From assembly GCA_963978545.1 (NCBI GenBank), contig OZ021727.1, positions 16,628,743 to 16,692,742 of the forward strand: a DNA stretch of 64,000 nt, in the 5' to 3' direction. The translations under genes and the position numbers were made by a program. Shown piece after piece: positions 36,401 to 48,530 of this stretch. This DNA comes from Linyphia triangularis. Lineage: Eukaryota; Arthropoda; Arachnida; Araneae; Linyphiidae. The first letter of the stretch is position 1. Each line of letters begins with the position of its first letter. The notes below the pieces were generated by a model. That model ran no database searches. It was not told the origin of the DNA and saw only the letters and a program-made list of their open reading frames with translations.

Positions 36401-37814
36401 AACTAAAAAAATTATCTTTATAATGCAAAAAGCACAATTATTATATAAACTCAACTTTTTTTGATAAATTATAGACAACCTTAATTTTTAAAAGGATTTT
36501 CATACGTTAAGCTCTCGTTATGTAGTAATTAATGTCTGATTCTAATTTTCCCCCATTTTAAACACAATGTATCTCTTTCTATTGAGGTAAAGAAAAAAAT
36601 AAAATGTGCTAAGTTATTATAATTAAACAAATATAACTAATACCTTAAGTTAGTAAGTCTTTTTATTCGAAATATTTAACGTTTAATCATTGAAGTAATT
36701 AACTATGATTAACTATATAAAGAACATATACGAATCTTGAATATACTCTTAGTTGTTATTTACTTCGTTTTTGAAGAAATAGTAATAAAATTATAAAACG
36801 GCATAAAAAGTTATATTTTTTTTGGAGTTTTTTTTCTTCATAAATCAGCTATTTTTATTTCATCGTATTAATTTCTAATCAAAAGAAACTTTTTCAGATA
36901 ATTTTACATAGATTCAAATTTTTTTTTTTTTGTATAAAATTGAAAAAAAAAAAAAAAAAATGATCTCGTTTAAAAAATCTTTCTTTGATATTTTTTAATA
37001 TTTATTATTTAAATGTTTTTAGCTACGTAATAAGAAATTCTTTTTATTAAAAATGCTAGGTGTAAATATTTTACTAATTGAAATAATAAACTTTTATCGA
37101 TTCTCTGAACTATGCATAAGTTAATTTTTTGAAGCATTAACTCTCTCTTAGTTATCACTTTTAACCTATTAGTTTTTACTTAGTTTGTTCAGTTAAAATC
37201 ATACATACAGTTCAGAAAAGGAAAAGTAAATATTTATTAATGCTTTAACTAAAGCGTGGGTTTTTATAAAAGGAAAAAAAATTACAGGAAAATATTTCAC
37301 TATCTCCTCATGTAACCCCTTAAAGATATCTTTAAAAGACAAGTTGTTTTTTCGGTCATAAATTGATAAATTAGGCCATTAATAAGAACATTTTCTCATT
37401 GACAAGGATATTAATAAGAAAATTATCGAAAACTATTTTTTTAGAATTTCTAATTGGAAAGTTACCTACAAAATACCGTGTTGTAAGCTCAATTAAAATA
37501 AATTTTTTATATTTTCCTGTGGTATTACAAACAAACGACAGCGAACCAAAACCAATTTATAACTCTAATATTTTCTTAAAATTTTAGTCAATGTGTGTCA
37601 CTCTTTTGTGTTGATATATTATACAGTAATAATTAATTCAATGATACATTCTATATGATCATACATAAGAAGATGCATTATTTATAAATACAGTACTAAT
37701 GTATACAAGATGCTTTTTCAATCACTCATTCATTAAAAAAGAAACTAAAGAAATTAATATGACGATACGGAGATTTTAATGTAATCTATACATGCCATTT
37801 ATTAAAATTATACC
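36401..37814. other. AT-rich noncoding stretch
   Basis: No recognisable gene. Contains a poly(T)/poly(A) pair around 36919-36960. Confidence 0.5.
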
Positions 37815-37886
37815 TGATATTTAATATATGTGATATCACATATTAAATATCATATATAATATTATATGTGATATTTAATAGAATAT
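37815..37886. repeat. AT palindrome cluster
   Basis: GATATTTAATATATGTGAT followed by ATCACATATTAAATATC is almost self-complementary (about 37817-37851), and GTGATATTTAATAGAATATC repeats the motif just after. Can form a cruciform. Confidence 0.7.
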
Positions 37887-38492
37887 CACAAAAAAACACA
37901 GAAAAAAAGCATGCGCAATCCCGATACTCAAAAGAGAGTTGAAAGAAAAGATGGTCCGGAAGCGTAATTTGAGTGTGTGCAAAGTAGATTTGATAAGTGT
38001 TAAGAACTCTTTTGAAGTATTCAATTTCTCCTTAGCTAGTTTTTAATTAAAAGCCTGTATAAATGGAATGTAAAATATTTGCGAATGTTTTAGCGAAAGT
38101 ATTTTAGGCCTTTAGAGAAGAAAAAAATAAATAAAAGCAAAATCTTTCACTAACTTTCTCTTTTTCAAACCGCTTATATATCTTTAAAATTACAATAACT
38201 TGTCTTTTTACATATGGCATTTATAAGAGTACACATGATATTGATAAATGCATAGCATGAAATTTGCTTTCAACCGACTTAAAAAAATTCTTTGATACCC
38301 TTTTATATGTGGTTCACACTCAATTATTATTGCCTTAACAATGTAATAATATTAAGTGCATGTACAAGTTTCAAGAAATTAACATAAAAAATACTTTATT
38401 ATCTAAAATAATTTAGACTGCATTATCAAGATCGACATTTCCAACAAGAAAAAAAAATCAAAATTAATCATAGTGGATATTATTACGTTATA

Positions 38493-39744
38493 CGAGGGTT
38501 GTCTGAAAAGTTTTGAGCCTCAACATGTAGATAGTAGTACTCATCAACAAAAGTTTATAAATGTATTCGGGCATTCGTTGAAAGGTATTCTTTAAAATTT
38601 GAGCCATTTTTCACACTCAGTTGTTGTTTCACAGTCATTTGAATAAGACCTATTGCATGTTTTTGTGAAAATGGAAAAAAATCGAATATCGTGCCGTGAT
38701 TAAATACTTGCATTTGAAAGGCAATACATCCACAAAAATTAAAACAGAGTTGGATGCTGTATATAGGGACTTTGTCCCTTCATTTGAGACCATGAAAAGA
38801 TGAGCAGCTGAATTCAAACATGGTCGTACCAGCCTCTCCGATGATGAGCGTTCGGGACTCCCTTAAACTGCAATCACCAGCGATGTCATCGAAAAAGTGC
38901 ACCAAATGGTACTGGACGACCGTCGAAAAAAGGTTAGAGAGTTAGCAGAGGCTATGAGTATATCAAAAGAACGCCTTTATCATATATTAACTGAAGAATT
39001 GGTTATGCGTAAGCTATCCGCGCGAAGGGTGCCGCGTTTGCTCACTTTGGACCAAAAACTCATTCGAATGAACATTTCTAAGGCCCTGCTGAAGCGGTTT
39101 AAACAAAACAAGGTGGAATTTTTGTGCCGATTCATAGCTGTTGATGAAACGTGGATACACCACTACACTCCTGAGAAAAAAGAACAATCAAACTGTGGTC
39201 TGATAAGGGTGAAGACGGTTTCATCAGCCAGGAAGGTAATGGCGACTGTTTTTTGGGATATGCACGGAATTGTTCTTATCGATCATCTTCAAAAAGGTAA
39301 ACCAATAACAGGAGTTTATTATGCATCATTACTTGACAAGCTGTAGGTAGAAATTGTAAAAAACCGACTGCATTTGAAAAAGATGAAAGTGCTTTTCCGT
39401 CAGGATAATGCGCCTGCTCACACTTCGACGGTTGCCATGGCTAAAATTCATGAATTGCGCTTCGAATTTGTTGCACATCCACCATATTCACCAGATCTGG
39501 CCCCCAGCGACTTCTTCTTGTTTCTTAACCTTAAAGTTTCACTTGGTGGGAAGAGATTTTCTACAATGAGGAGGTCATTCAACATGTAAACTCTTATTTT
39601 GAAAAGAAAGATAACAGCTACTACCAGGAAGGGTTAAAAAAGTTGGAGTATAGTTGGAAGAAGTGTAAGTTGAAAAATAAAACTATATTTGGCGAAAAAG
39701 TACGTCTTTCCATGTTAGGCTCAAAACTTTTCAGACAACCCTCG
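38493..39744 (+). mobile_element. mariner-type DNA transposon, 1252 bp, with intact ends
   Basis: Perfect 28-bp terminal inverted repeats start CGAGGGTTGTCT and lie at 38493-38520 and 39717-39744, extendable by about ten more bases with one gap. They are flanked by the TA duplication at 38491-38492 and 39745-39746. Length, TA target and the enclosed DD34D transposase relic identify the Tc1/mariner superfamily, mariner branch. The ends could still be bound by a related transposase, but the encoded one is broken. Confidence 0.95.
38671..39710 (+). pseudogene. mariner transposase, degenerate (DD34D)
   Basis: The reading frame begins with an ATG at 38671 but is lost within a few codons by a one-base change in an A run. 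After returning it has in-frame stops near 38800 (TGA) and 38864 (TAA). The longest clean segment is 38897-39346, with helix-turn-helix text, LTLDQKLIRMNISKA and the first catalytic aspartate in VDETWIHHYTPEKK. A frame disturbance follows KEQS near 39190, and a TAG interrupts at 39344. The second segment (39374-39589) has the second and third aspartates in RQDNAPAH and YSPDLAPSD, 34 residues apart. The C terminus continues in another frame after about 39565. Non-functional. Confidence 0.93.
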
Positions 39745-39769
39745 TACATGATAAAAAAAAAATCCCGGC

Positions 39770-39945
39770 AAAATGACATTTTATAATAATGAGTTTGTTC
39801 TATGTTTTATCTCTTAAGGCGAAAGAAATATCTCCTTATCACACGATAATTTGTTTTCTGGTCCTTTTTTTCATTAAATGGGATTCCCAAAAGAATTTTT
39901 TTTTCTATTAGTCCTCAAGAGATTATTTTTGTAGATGCGCAAGTT
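39770..39945 (+). repeat. dispersed repeat pair, copy 1
   Basis: Shares TTTTATCTCTTAAGGCGAAA, ATATCTCCTTATCACACGAT and AAGAGATTATTTTTGTAG with about 56925-57110. Starts shortly after the mariner element. Class unknown. Confidence 0.55.
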
Positions 39946-42199
39946 ATAAATTGAACAGAATACATTTGAAGTTCATTTTTTCTGTGTTAGATTTGATCAT
40001 AAATAATTCTCATTATAACACTAAATAAAAAAATAAATTTTTCTTATTTAAATGTATTTCAGTTTTCATAAATAATTAATTATTTTACACAATACCCATT
40101 ATTTTGGAAAAAAAATAATTGAATATTCGATGACACACATATTTTTTCATTATTTTTCATTATCATTTGATTGTACCTAATAAGCAAAGTCTGTTTTGAT
40201 ATCGAGGTCTATCAGCACCCTTTAAATTATTCTAATATATCGTCAAAATAGTTTTTATTTCGGAATAACTAATACTTTAATGAGAACAGATAATTTTCTT
40301 TTTCTATGTTTTCTAATTATATAAGATCAATTATACATTTTTTAGTTTCATCTTTTCCTTTTCATCGAACCATGGAGGCAGAAAAGTTCATTTAAAATCT
40401 TAAGGTGCCTTTATACTGAATAAATTCAATTTTCCTTTAAACTTTTTTTATTTCATATTAAAATTAAATTTGGAGGACGTAGGTGAAAGTGAAAAAATAG
40501 TACTTGACATAAAAAAAAAATAGCCACGATGTTGATACTCTTTAATATCATATAAAAAATAAGTTTACTAGGCATGAAATATTCTATTATTACTTCAATT
40601 ACTTTTTTAATTAAAAAGTTTAATTCTTTCAAATTATACATTTTTGATCCTCTAGCAATAAATTTTCCTTCCTAAATGTATTTTTAACTAAATTTGAAGG
40701 TACTGTTAACAATATTTTTTTTTTTTTTTTTTTCATATCTCGAATATTTCATACAAAAATATTTTTGAACAGGCATCTATGAGTTAGAAATAGAAACTCT
40801 CTTATTAAAAAAAAATGACTGAAAAGTAATTTTCTTAAAATTGGTAATTAACAAGATACGGAAAGTATTCAAATTTAATATAGTGATCTTGTAATTTTCC
40901 TTATCAATTGTACATTAAACAGAATTGTTGATTACATCTCCATTAACATAGGAGAAAGTGTAGCAGAAATGTTCATTATTTAATTCTACATATAATGTTT
41001 ATCTAGTATTTCGAAACAATTTAATTATCTGACATCTCCCTCCCTTGTCCAAAGCAGCAAGTTTCTCCAATAACATATGTTGATGAATTTCCTGTCTTGT
41101 AATAATGCGTGAGTTTGCATTAAAACTCGCTCTTTAATGCAATATTTTGAGTCATAATAATGAACTCCGGTATTGAAACATTCTTTCGATCCAGCATTTT
41201 CCTTAAAGATAAATCCTACGGTAATATTAGTAATATAAACGTTTTGCAGTCTTATTATTTTATCCAATTATACCTTAGTTCAACAAGTGTAGGTTGGATA
41301 AATATTATTCTTGTTGAATGTATTTTGTTACTTATTGTTCAGTTTTATTTAAGTCAACGATACTCGGTAATAGTTTGTATAAGTAATTGCCAAAGTAGCG
41401 AAGTGGCATTGACATAGTCGGAAAAGGGTGTTCTGGGAAGATTGACCAGTCCATGTTGAATCTCCAGCTTCGTTTTAAAGCACACGATATTTAAAAAAAA
41501 TAAAAATAAAAAAAAAAATGTCAAACGCCACAAAACATATTTTTGCACCCCGTCGTTCTTTCTTATAACACTTTATTTCAATTTAAAAACTCTGTCAACA
41601 TTTCAAAGTTCCAGTATATTAGCGAGATTGGCTAAGATCATTAGAAACGGCCAGTCTACAACGGTCCACGTCAGGATTGGCTAGTATTGAGCCGATATTA
41701 TCCTGCGGAATTTTGCTACTGGGGTGGTGACTCAATCGATTTTCTTGTTTCTATAGAGTGACGAAATCTTTGTTTTCGTAAGTTATTAATAAACAGGGTT
41801 GTATTTAAGTCAATGATAAGCTTAAAGAAACTAATCAAAATCAACAAAGATCAGTTTGCATAAAATTTATTTATTGTCTCGTGAGAGATATTTTAAAATG
41901 AAAAACCAAATTTAGTTCACAATGTTTCAAAAAGATTTCACTATGCCTTATTCAGACATTATTTCTGTGATGTTACTGAAAACCATATAGGATGTGAAGT
42001 TTGAGTGAATGAATTTAAAGATCGCTTACAGCGTAAGAATAAAAACTCTTTTAAAGAATGGAAACACAGAACTAATACTGCATGGAAACCTCTTCAATTT
42101 GTAACTCAACCTAGTCCTTGATATTAAATAATATAACCCATCAAAACAAAGTTTTTAAAATAAATCTTTTATAATCATTGCCATTTTTTATAATCATTA
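39946..42199. other. AT-rich noncoding stretch
   Basis: No supportable gene. At 41620-41785 a less AT-rich block has two GATTGGCT motifs (41636 and 41684) and a GTAAGT at 41778, which could be promoter-like but has no supporting ORF. Confidence 0.45.
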
Positions 42200-42668
42200 A
42201 CATAATGCCGTTTCTGTTGCCAGCGAGTGCTCGTTTTTAATATTTAAAATTAAATGCAAAAACACCATCTCTATCAGCAAAATGTGTGGTAAAGTACTTT
42301 TAAAATTTATTCCTCAACGATGAATGTGAATTTGCACTCGCATCCAAATTTCTTTTATTTATTCTGATTAAAATAATATTATTTATAAAAAAAAATTGGT
42401 TACAACAAAGAGTTTCTTCAATGATCGCTTAAATGCTATTTCAGCGCGATTGGAGGACAGTAAGTGGGTTTTTCAGTATTCTGTAAAAGCGGCCTTTTAG
42501 AGACAGTGGCAGCCGCCGAAATTTGATAGAATGTATTTTCATCAACATTTAATCCATCTGTCAAGTTTCAGCCTAATTAGATGACGGAAAGGGGATTAAT
42601 TAGGACTCGCATATTTTCTCACCACTTCAAACAAACATACACACAAATCGAAGTTAATATAAGATTTA
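42200..42668 (-). repeat. dispersed repeat family R1, copy 4 (reverse)
   Basis: Reverse complement of copy 1, containing GCCGTTTCTGTTGCCAGCG (one end), TTATTCTGATTAAAAT, AATGCTATTTCAGCGCGATT, TCAGCCTAATTAGATGACGG and AAACAAACATACACACAAAT (other end). Together with copies 1 and 2 it defines a unit of about 480 bp. Confidence 0.8.
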
Positions 42669-43596
42669 AAAAAGAGACTATCTCAGTGTATAAAAAAAAA
42701 ATCTTAAACTTTCCAAAACCTTTTACTAAAGCGATCGCCAAATAAAGCTAAAATCGAGAAAAATTAACCTTTATATCTTTAATAAACGAGATTCTTTTGA
42801 AAGCAATCGATTATCCTCCAGCTCACAGAGAACATAATAAGAGCTTAGAAACGAGATATTTTCTCAAAAGTTTGAATTCTCCTTGATTGCGTATACGCAA
42901 TCTCATTAATTCTATGCACTTGAATCTCATTCTGACTACTTTTTATCACTGGACTAAGCAAGAGTAATTCACAATGAGACAGATTGAATTCAAGAAGTTT
43001 AAAATTTTCTACAGAATCTAGAATTATGAATGTAGAAGTTCCTAGAATTTATTGCATTTCCTATGAGTCTGGCACTTCAATCCTTTCTTGACATAAGTTA
43101 GCGTTGTGATCCTTCAATATAATGAGGAAGATTTAGGAAAATATTTATAAATATTAAGCTATAATTTTGTGAAAAGGTGTTTGTTTTAACGATGATGATT
43201 AGATAATTTGGCTTTTGAACTGATGTTTATTATAACTAAAGTAATTTAGAAAAATATTTCCGTGGATGGAATAAATTGTAACTGTTTTTTTTGTGAATGA
43301 AAATTTTAACTGTTATTTCAAGTATTTGATGTCCGTATTTAATTAAAACAAAACTTTTGGGTGAATTGTCCTTTGCAACCTAGTTTCAATGTGCTTTGTT
43401 CAAATGAACAAAATAACATTTTCAAAGAAACTTTTTGTGCTCACTGATATTTGTCCAAAAAACATTATTCGTGTCCTAAGTTATTAAAAAAACTCACAGA
43501 TAAGCAAGAACAACATGTCCCAAGCAGCATAAATATATATTGATAACCTGAAATTTTTGTGCAATCAAAAGTTTTCTTCATTCTAGACCTGGCACA
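42669..43596. other. AT-rich noncoding stretch
   Basis: No gene or repeat recognised. Confidence 0.5.
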
Positions 43597-43607
43597 TAAA
43601 TCAAATC

Positions 43608-43774
43608 TGGTTGTATATTCAGATTATCTGACGCCGTCAGCAACATGAGGGCTATAATGCGTCGAAACATTCGTCATTAGACAAGCCAACATACATTTAC
43701 ACACACCCATGCCTAACACGGGACTTGAACCCGCAACCTCGCGGTCTAGAAGCTAGCATGCTAACCACTATACC
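43608..43774 (-). mobile_element. tRNA-derived SINE, slightly 5'-truncated, reverse strand
   Basis: On the minus strand it reads GGTATAGTGGTTAGCATGCT, a near-perfect B box (GGTTCAAGTCC), the family body, and a diverged tail. The first dozen bases of the family head are absent. Target-site duplication TAAATCAAATC at 43597-43607 and 43775-43785. Confidence 0.9.
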
Positions 43775-43785
43775 TAAATCAAATC

Positions 43786-45713
43786 AGGAATGATACGACT
43801 CGAGAACTTATTTGATTACTAAACTCGTCCAAAGAAGTTAAATGTTTTTTTTTTTTTTTATAATGTTGTAATTTTTTAAAAATTGCAAAAATTTTAGATG
43901 AATTATGCTTTTTTTTTTAAAGTTTGCTACTTACCATTTATTTCTGTGTTAAATTAAATTTTAATAAACAATAATAAACTTAAAATCAACAATCTGAAAA
44001 CTTTTTCATGTGCCGAAATCCATTAAGGTTGGTTGCCCCCCAAGATTTCTTGGTAGCATCGACATATTTAGTAAATACAACATATATACTTTTTGAACAG
44101 CTCGAAATTGAACTTTCATTTATAAAAAATTTATATTGTATAATTTTCCAATTATTAATTTTTTTTAATTTTAATCAAGGGCAATATTATTGGAATTTTT
44201 GATAAATTTAAATCTAATATTGCAATAAATTTATTACTATACCTAAATCTTCGGCCCACTTGTGCACTCAATAAATGGTGCGACCATTTTACAACATTAA
44301 GTGAGAAATTCTGCTCTGATGGATTTTTACTCTATTATTAACCAATGCTTTTATTAATAACCTTCCTTTCTGTTGTCATCTTCAGGGCACTTCTGTTGGT
44401 GAGAATCCTAGGGTGTACATACATACAGCCTCCAAATATCGCAAAATAGTCCAAAAAGGGAAATTAGTTTCTTTACTTTAAAATAATTTTTAGGTGGAAT
44501 TTTTTGCGAAATAACGGTATTCTATAATAGTTAGTGATTTATTTTATTAGTTTAAAGGACTATTTTATTCTGAAATTAAATTTGAAAATTTTAAACTCAA
44601 TTTCTTAAGAGGAAGACTTAGTAAGGATCATTCTCTATATTCGCTATGTTATAATTTCCTACCCGAGTACATTCAGAAACTTTGTGTCACATCTTGAAAT
44701 TTGGTGAGTAGGTAGGAAAATGATCATTTCATGAAATAGCATAAATTAAGATCTTAAAAGTAGCATCTAATATTATTATTATTTTTTTAAATATTTTATT
44801 TATATTTGAAATCCTTACGTCAATGAATATGCAATTTTGTTATTTGCTATTTTAATTTTCATATATAATAGGTAGCTATTGAATGAAAACATTTTATGTC
44901 ATTTCATTAGGAGATCTTTTTCGTACCCTACTCGCCTCATTTCAAGATTTTTTAGCAAGTAGTTTCTAAATGCACTGGGCTAAAAGATTGTAACATGGAG
45001 AGTATAGGGAATCGTGTTTTTAGAGCGTGGAAATTCATTTAAACACAGTGATATCTAAAGTTTGATACAATTTTCTAAAAAAATATTATCTTAAAATTAA
45101 ACTCTGCATCAAAATTAGATGTTTTGATCGTCAAATTATACTGATTGGGAAAGAAAGTAAACTTTACCCGATTTTTAAAAACAAAAGTTATAGAAAATTG
45201 TGATTTTTTTTTCTTTCTACTTTCAAAGTAAAAACAATATTGTAATAAGAAACTATATATTCCAGAAACTGATGGAGGGTCGAAACATAAAGAATAATAT
45301 TACAAACAACTTCCAGAGATAATTTTTGGTGTTGACCTATTGACATTTGAGTAATTGTTATTGAAAAATATGTAATCAACGAGTTAGATGATAATTAGCT
45401 AATTAATTTTTGAGTAAAAGCGAACTTTTTTTAATATTAACATCATTACTAATTATGTATTTTAAAGTGCAATATAAAATCAGATTTTTAAAATGATAGC
45501 TAAAATATTTTTTTAGTGTGTATGCATTCCTTAAAGTCTTCATGAGCCCAATCCAATCTCTATGGCCTTGTTCAGCCACTAAACTCTCTTTATAAACAGT
45601 ACATATTGTTTATAATTTAACTTCTGAACATATCTACCAAAAGAGCTTTAGTTACTACTAAATGAATTACGTTATACTGAACTGTAATTTAACAAAAATT
45701 CGGACTCGCAATC
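43786..45713. other. AT-rich noncoding stretch
   Basis: No supportable gene. Frames at 44008-44202 and 45188-45379 (minus) lack recognisable motifs. Confidence 0.5.
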
Positions 45714-45727
45714 TATTAGAATGGAAG

Positions 45728-45911
45728 TTGGTTGGTTGTTTTCAGATTATCTGGCGCCGTCAGCAACACGAGGGCTATAATGCTCCGAAACATTCGTCAT
45801 TAGACAAGCCACCATACATTTACAAACACCCATGCCTAACACGGGACTCGAACACGCAACCTCCCGGTCTAGAAGCTAGCACGCTAACCACTATACCGTT
45901 TGGTCGGCTAT
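45728..45911 (-). mobile_element. tRNA-derived SINE, full-length, reverse strand
   Basis: On the minus strand it starts GCCGACCAAACGGTATAGTG, passes TAGTGGTTAGCGTGC and the B-box region GTTCGAGTCC, and ends AACAACCAACCAA. A 14-bp target-site duplication TATTAGAATGGAAG lies at 45714-45727 and 45912-45925. The plus-strand frame at 45662-45931 is a shadow of this element. Confidence 0.93.
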
Positions 45912-45925
45912 TATTAGAATGGAAG

Positions 45926-47520
45926 AGTTGAATGCAATTGATGCGAAATGTGTCAGTAATAAAATGGGAAAACCTTCAAATATACTTGTATGCTAAAAGT
46001 GATTTTCAGTTACATTTCACTCACAACAGATGTAATGTAAAATTTTCAAGAATAAGTTAGAAACCAAAATTCAGCTTAAAAATGTGTGGAATTTTTGTTA
46101 ATAATGTTATTAAAATGTAGTTCACGTTTCAAAATACATTCAATGAATATTAAGGGATATGTTTATTAAAAAAAAATTGAATTGTAAAATATTTTTGAGC
46201 TTTTCACGATCGGCACCAATATTTTCTACTTAAAAACAATTGTTACTTGAAAAAAATATAACACCTTTTTTCCCTCTACTACATGCATGGCTTGCACATT
46301 ACCCAAAAAAATCCGAACGATGGCTATGTGTGGCTCTAACTATCGTAGAATCTTGCGGTTTGCAACAAAATGTTTTGTTTATGATTTTCTGTCTGGTGCA
46401 AAATATTTTTCTAAGGAGGCTGTATACGTATACTAAGTAAATTTAACTCTATCTTTAAACATTTCTATACGAAACCCTATTTTGTATTTTTTTTTTTCTG
46501 ATTTAGAATACTTCGTTTACTCTAGATACCAAATTTCAGTTCATTATGTTGAGAAACACGTCTCTTATGAGCGAAAATGTTATGGCCGATCTTAAGGGCA
46601 AATGTCTTTAAAGCGGAAAAGAATTCATCGTTTTGCGTACTTCAAGACGTAATTTATTGCACAATCACTAAAAGGTAGCTTTTTTTTTACATTTTTGCTA
46701 AAATATTGCGAAACAAAAGTCGAAATGAAATGAAAAAAATTCTGGAGGGGTATTTGACAATGGTAATTCTAATAGAAGCAGAAAAAAATACATATTTCAA
46801 TTTTAGAAAAATGTAAAACTTGTTTTATTAATTAATAATTAATTATTAAAAACTGTTAATTACAAAAGTTGATGTTATTTATGTTTGGCCTTTTATAAAC
46901 TATAGTTTGAAACAAAAATTGCTAAAATATATTAACTATTTAAGAATTTATAGCAAAAAAAAACAAATTTTCTTTTTAACATTAATTTCATATTTTTTGA
47001 CATCATTTAAATTACTAACCACTCATTAGAAAATTATGAAATTTAGTATTTAGAAGTTTTCTTTTTTGGATTCTAAATCCAATTATGGTATAATATTATG
47101 GGATTGCCATTACTTTTTAAAGTTTGGTTTAGTTTTAATATGTAGATGACCCCTCATGATAAAAAAAAATTATATACAATTAATAAAGACCTTCAGCGAT
47201 TTACAATGGTACTTAATTTTTTGTTATTTCATCAATTAGAATACAAGATATAGCTATCATTCGGATTTTTTGTGTTTGTGTGTACTGTACCAGTAATTAA
47301 TTTGAAGTACATGAATGCAAGATGTTTAGCTTAAACTGTAGTCAATCAACATAAAACTGCAATGGAAAGTAATATTACTACCACCAAAGTGTCCTGGAGA
47401 AACCTTTGCATTAAGTTTATGTTGTGGTGAAAAACTGAGGATACGGACAAGCAATGCCCAAACAACTTCAAATTAATTACAGTAAATAATCATATGTTTC
47501 CTTTGAACTTTTTTAACAAT
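45926..47520. other. AT-rich noncoding stretch
   Basis: No supportable gene, RNA or repeat. Confidence 0.5.
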
Positions 47521-47524
47521 GTAA

Positions 47525-48530
47525 TTATATTATTACTGGTATGGGATCGGGCTCTTTTCTTCAGGGTGTAGGGTAAAAAGTTATGCCTGTATTGTCACCT
47601 TTTGGAACGTCTCATTAAAGTGCTCTTTGTCGGATCGTTCTGGTCCCTGTTCCCTATTTGTGTATTTGGATTGTGAATTTATGTGTTGTAACAAGGTAAC
47701 CACCCCACGAATTGACATGCAAGTCTAATGTTTTAGAATGTTCCCAGTCCCTATTGATCTTTCCACGAGAGAATGTTGTGATAAGATTTAATAAAGACTT
47801 GACTTTCTGTCTTCTTTCCTGATATGTTTTATACCTGAATTACCTTTGTCTGTATTGCCAATATTATCTGTTTTGTTTTTATTACTATAATTAGAGCTAA
47901 ATAAAAGTTCATAGTATGTCTTATATACCGTTCTTGGAATCATTTGCACTACTCATCTTTTGTTGGTAAACTGCCAATTATATTGATTTCTGGTGTACTT
48001 TATGGCATTCAGTATGCATGCAGGGGATGTTCCACGTTACCTCATTGAGTAATGTAACATACGGTACTGTGACAAGAATGAAACTTTTTTTTGTATATAT
48101 TATATAAATGTAATGTTTACATCATTTTTAAAAATTATGCACTACGTGGCGAGAAGGAAACAGAAACGAGCACGAGATACAGTAATGTAATTGCTAATTC
48201 ATCTCGTGAGAGCACTGAAAATTAGCATTGTATAGAACCGTGCGAATTGTGCTTAGCTCAGTCGAAATTAAAATACCACGGGTGTGTGAATGAAATCTGT
48301 GTGGCGCAATGACGAGCAATACTGAATATCAATGAAGGAAATCTTTGTTGGAAAATTGCTGGCGTAAACAAATCTCCCATGAATTGGCAGTCGAAAAAGT
48401 GAGAAAGCTTTTGAATGAATCGGTGAAACGAATGAGAAATAGAATACACGCTTTGAAAGGGAAAATTGGATTAAAAGTGATACTAAAAAAGATCGTTATT
48501 ACATGAACATCAAGTGCTAACATAATTGTC
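47525..48530. other. GC-richer block, possible old retroelement relic
   Basis: Composition is clearly less AT-rich than the flanks. At about 48336-48506 a plus-strand frame stays open for 56 codons with a basic, helix-prone content (for example KVRKLLNESVKRMRNRI), which would fit a Gag-like or other nucleic-acid-binding relic. AATAAAG near 47791 and TATATTATATAA near 48097 could be promoter or polyadenylation remnants of an LTR. No duplicated LTR was found, so identity is unproven. Confidence 0.2.
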
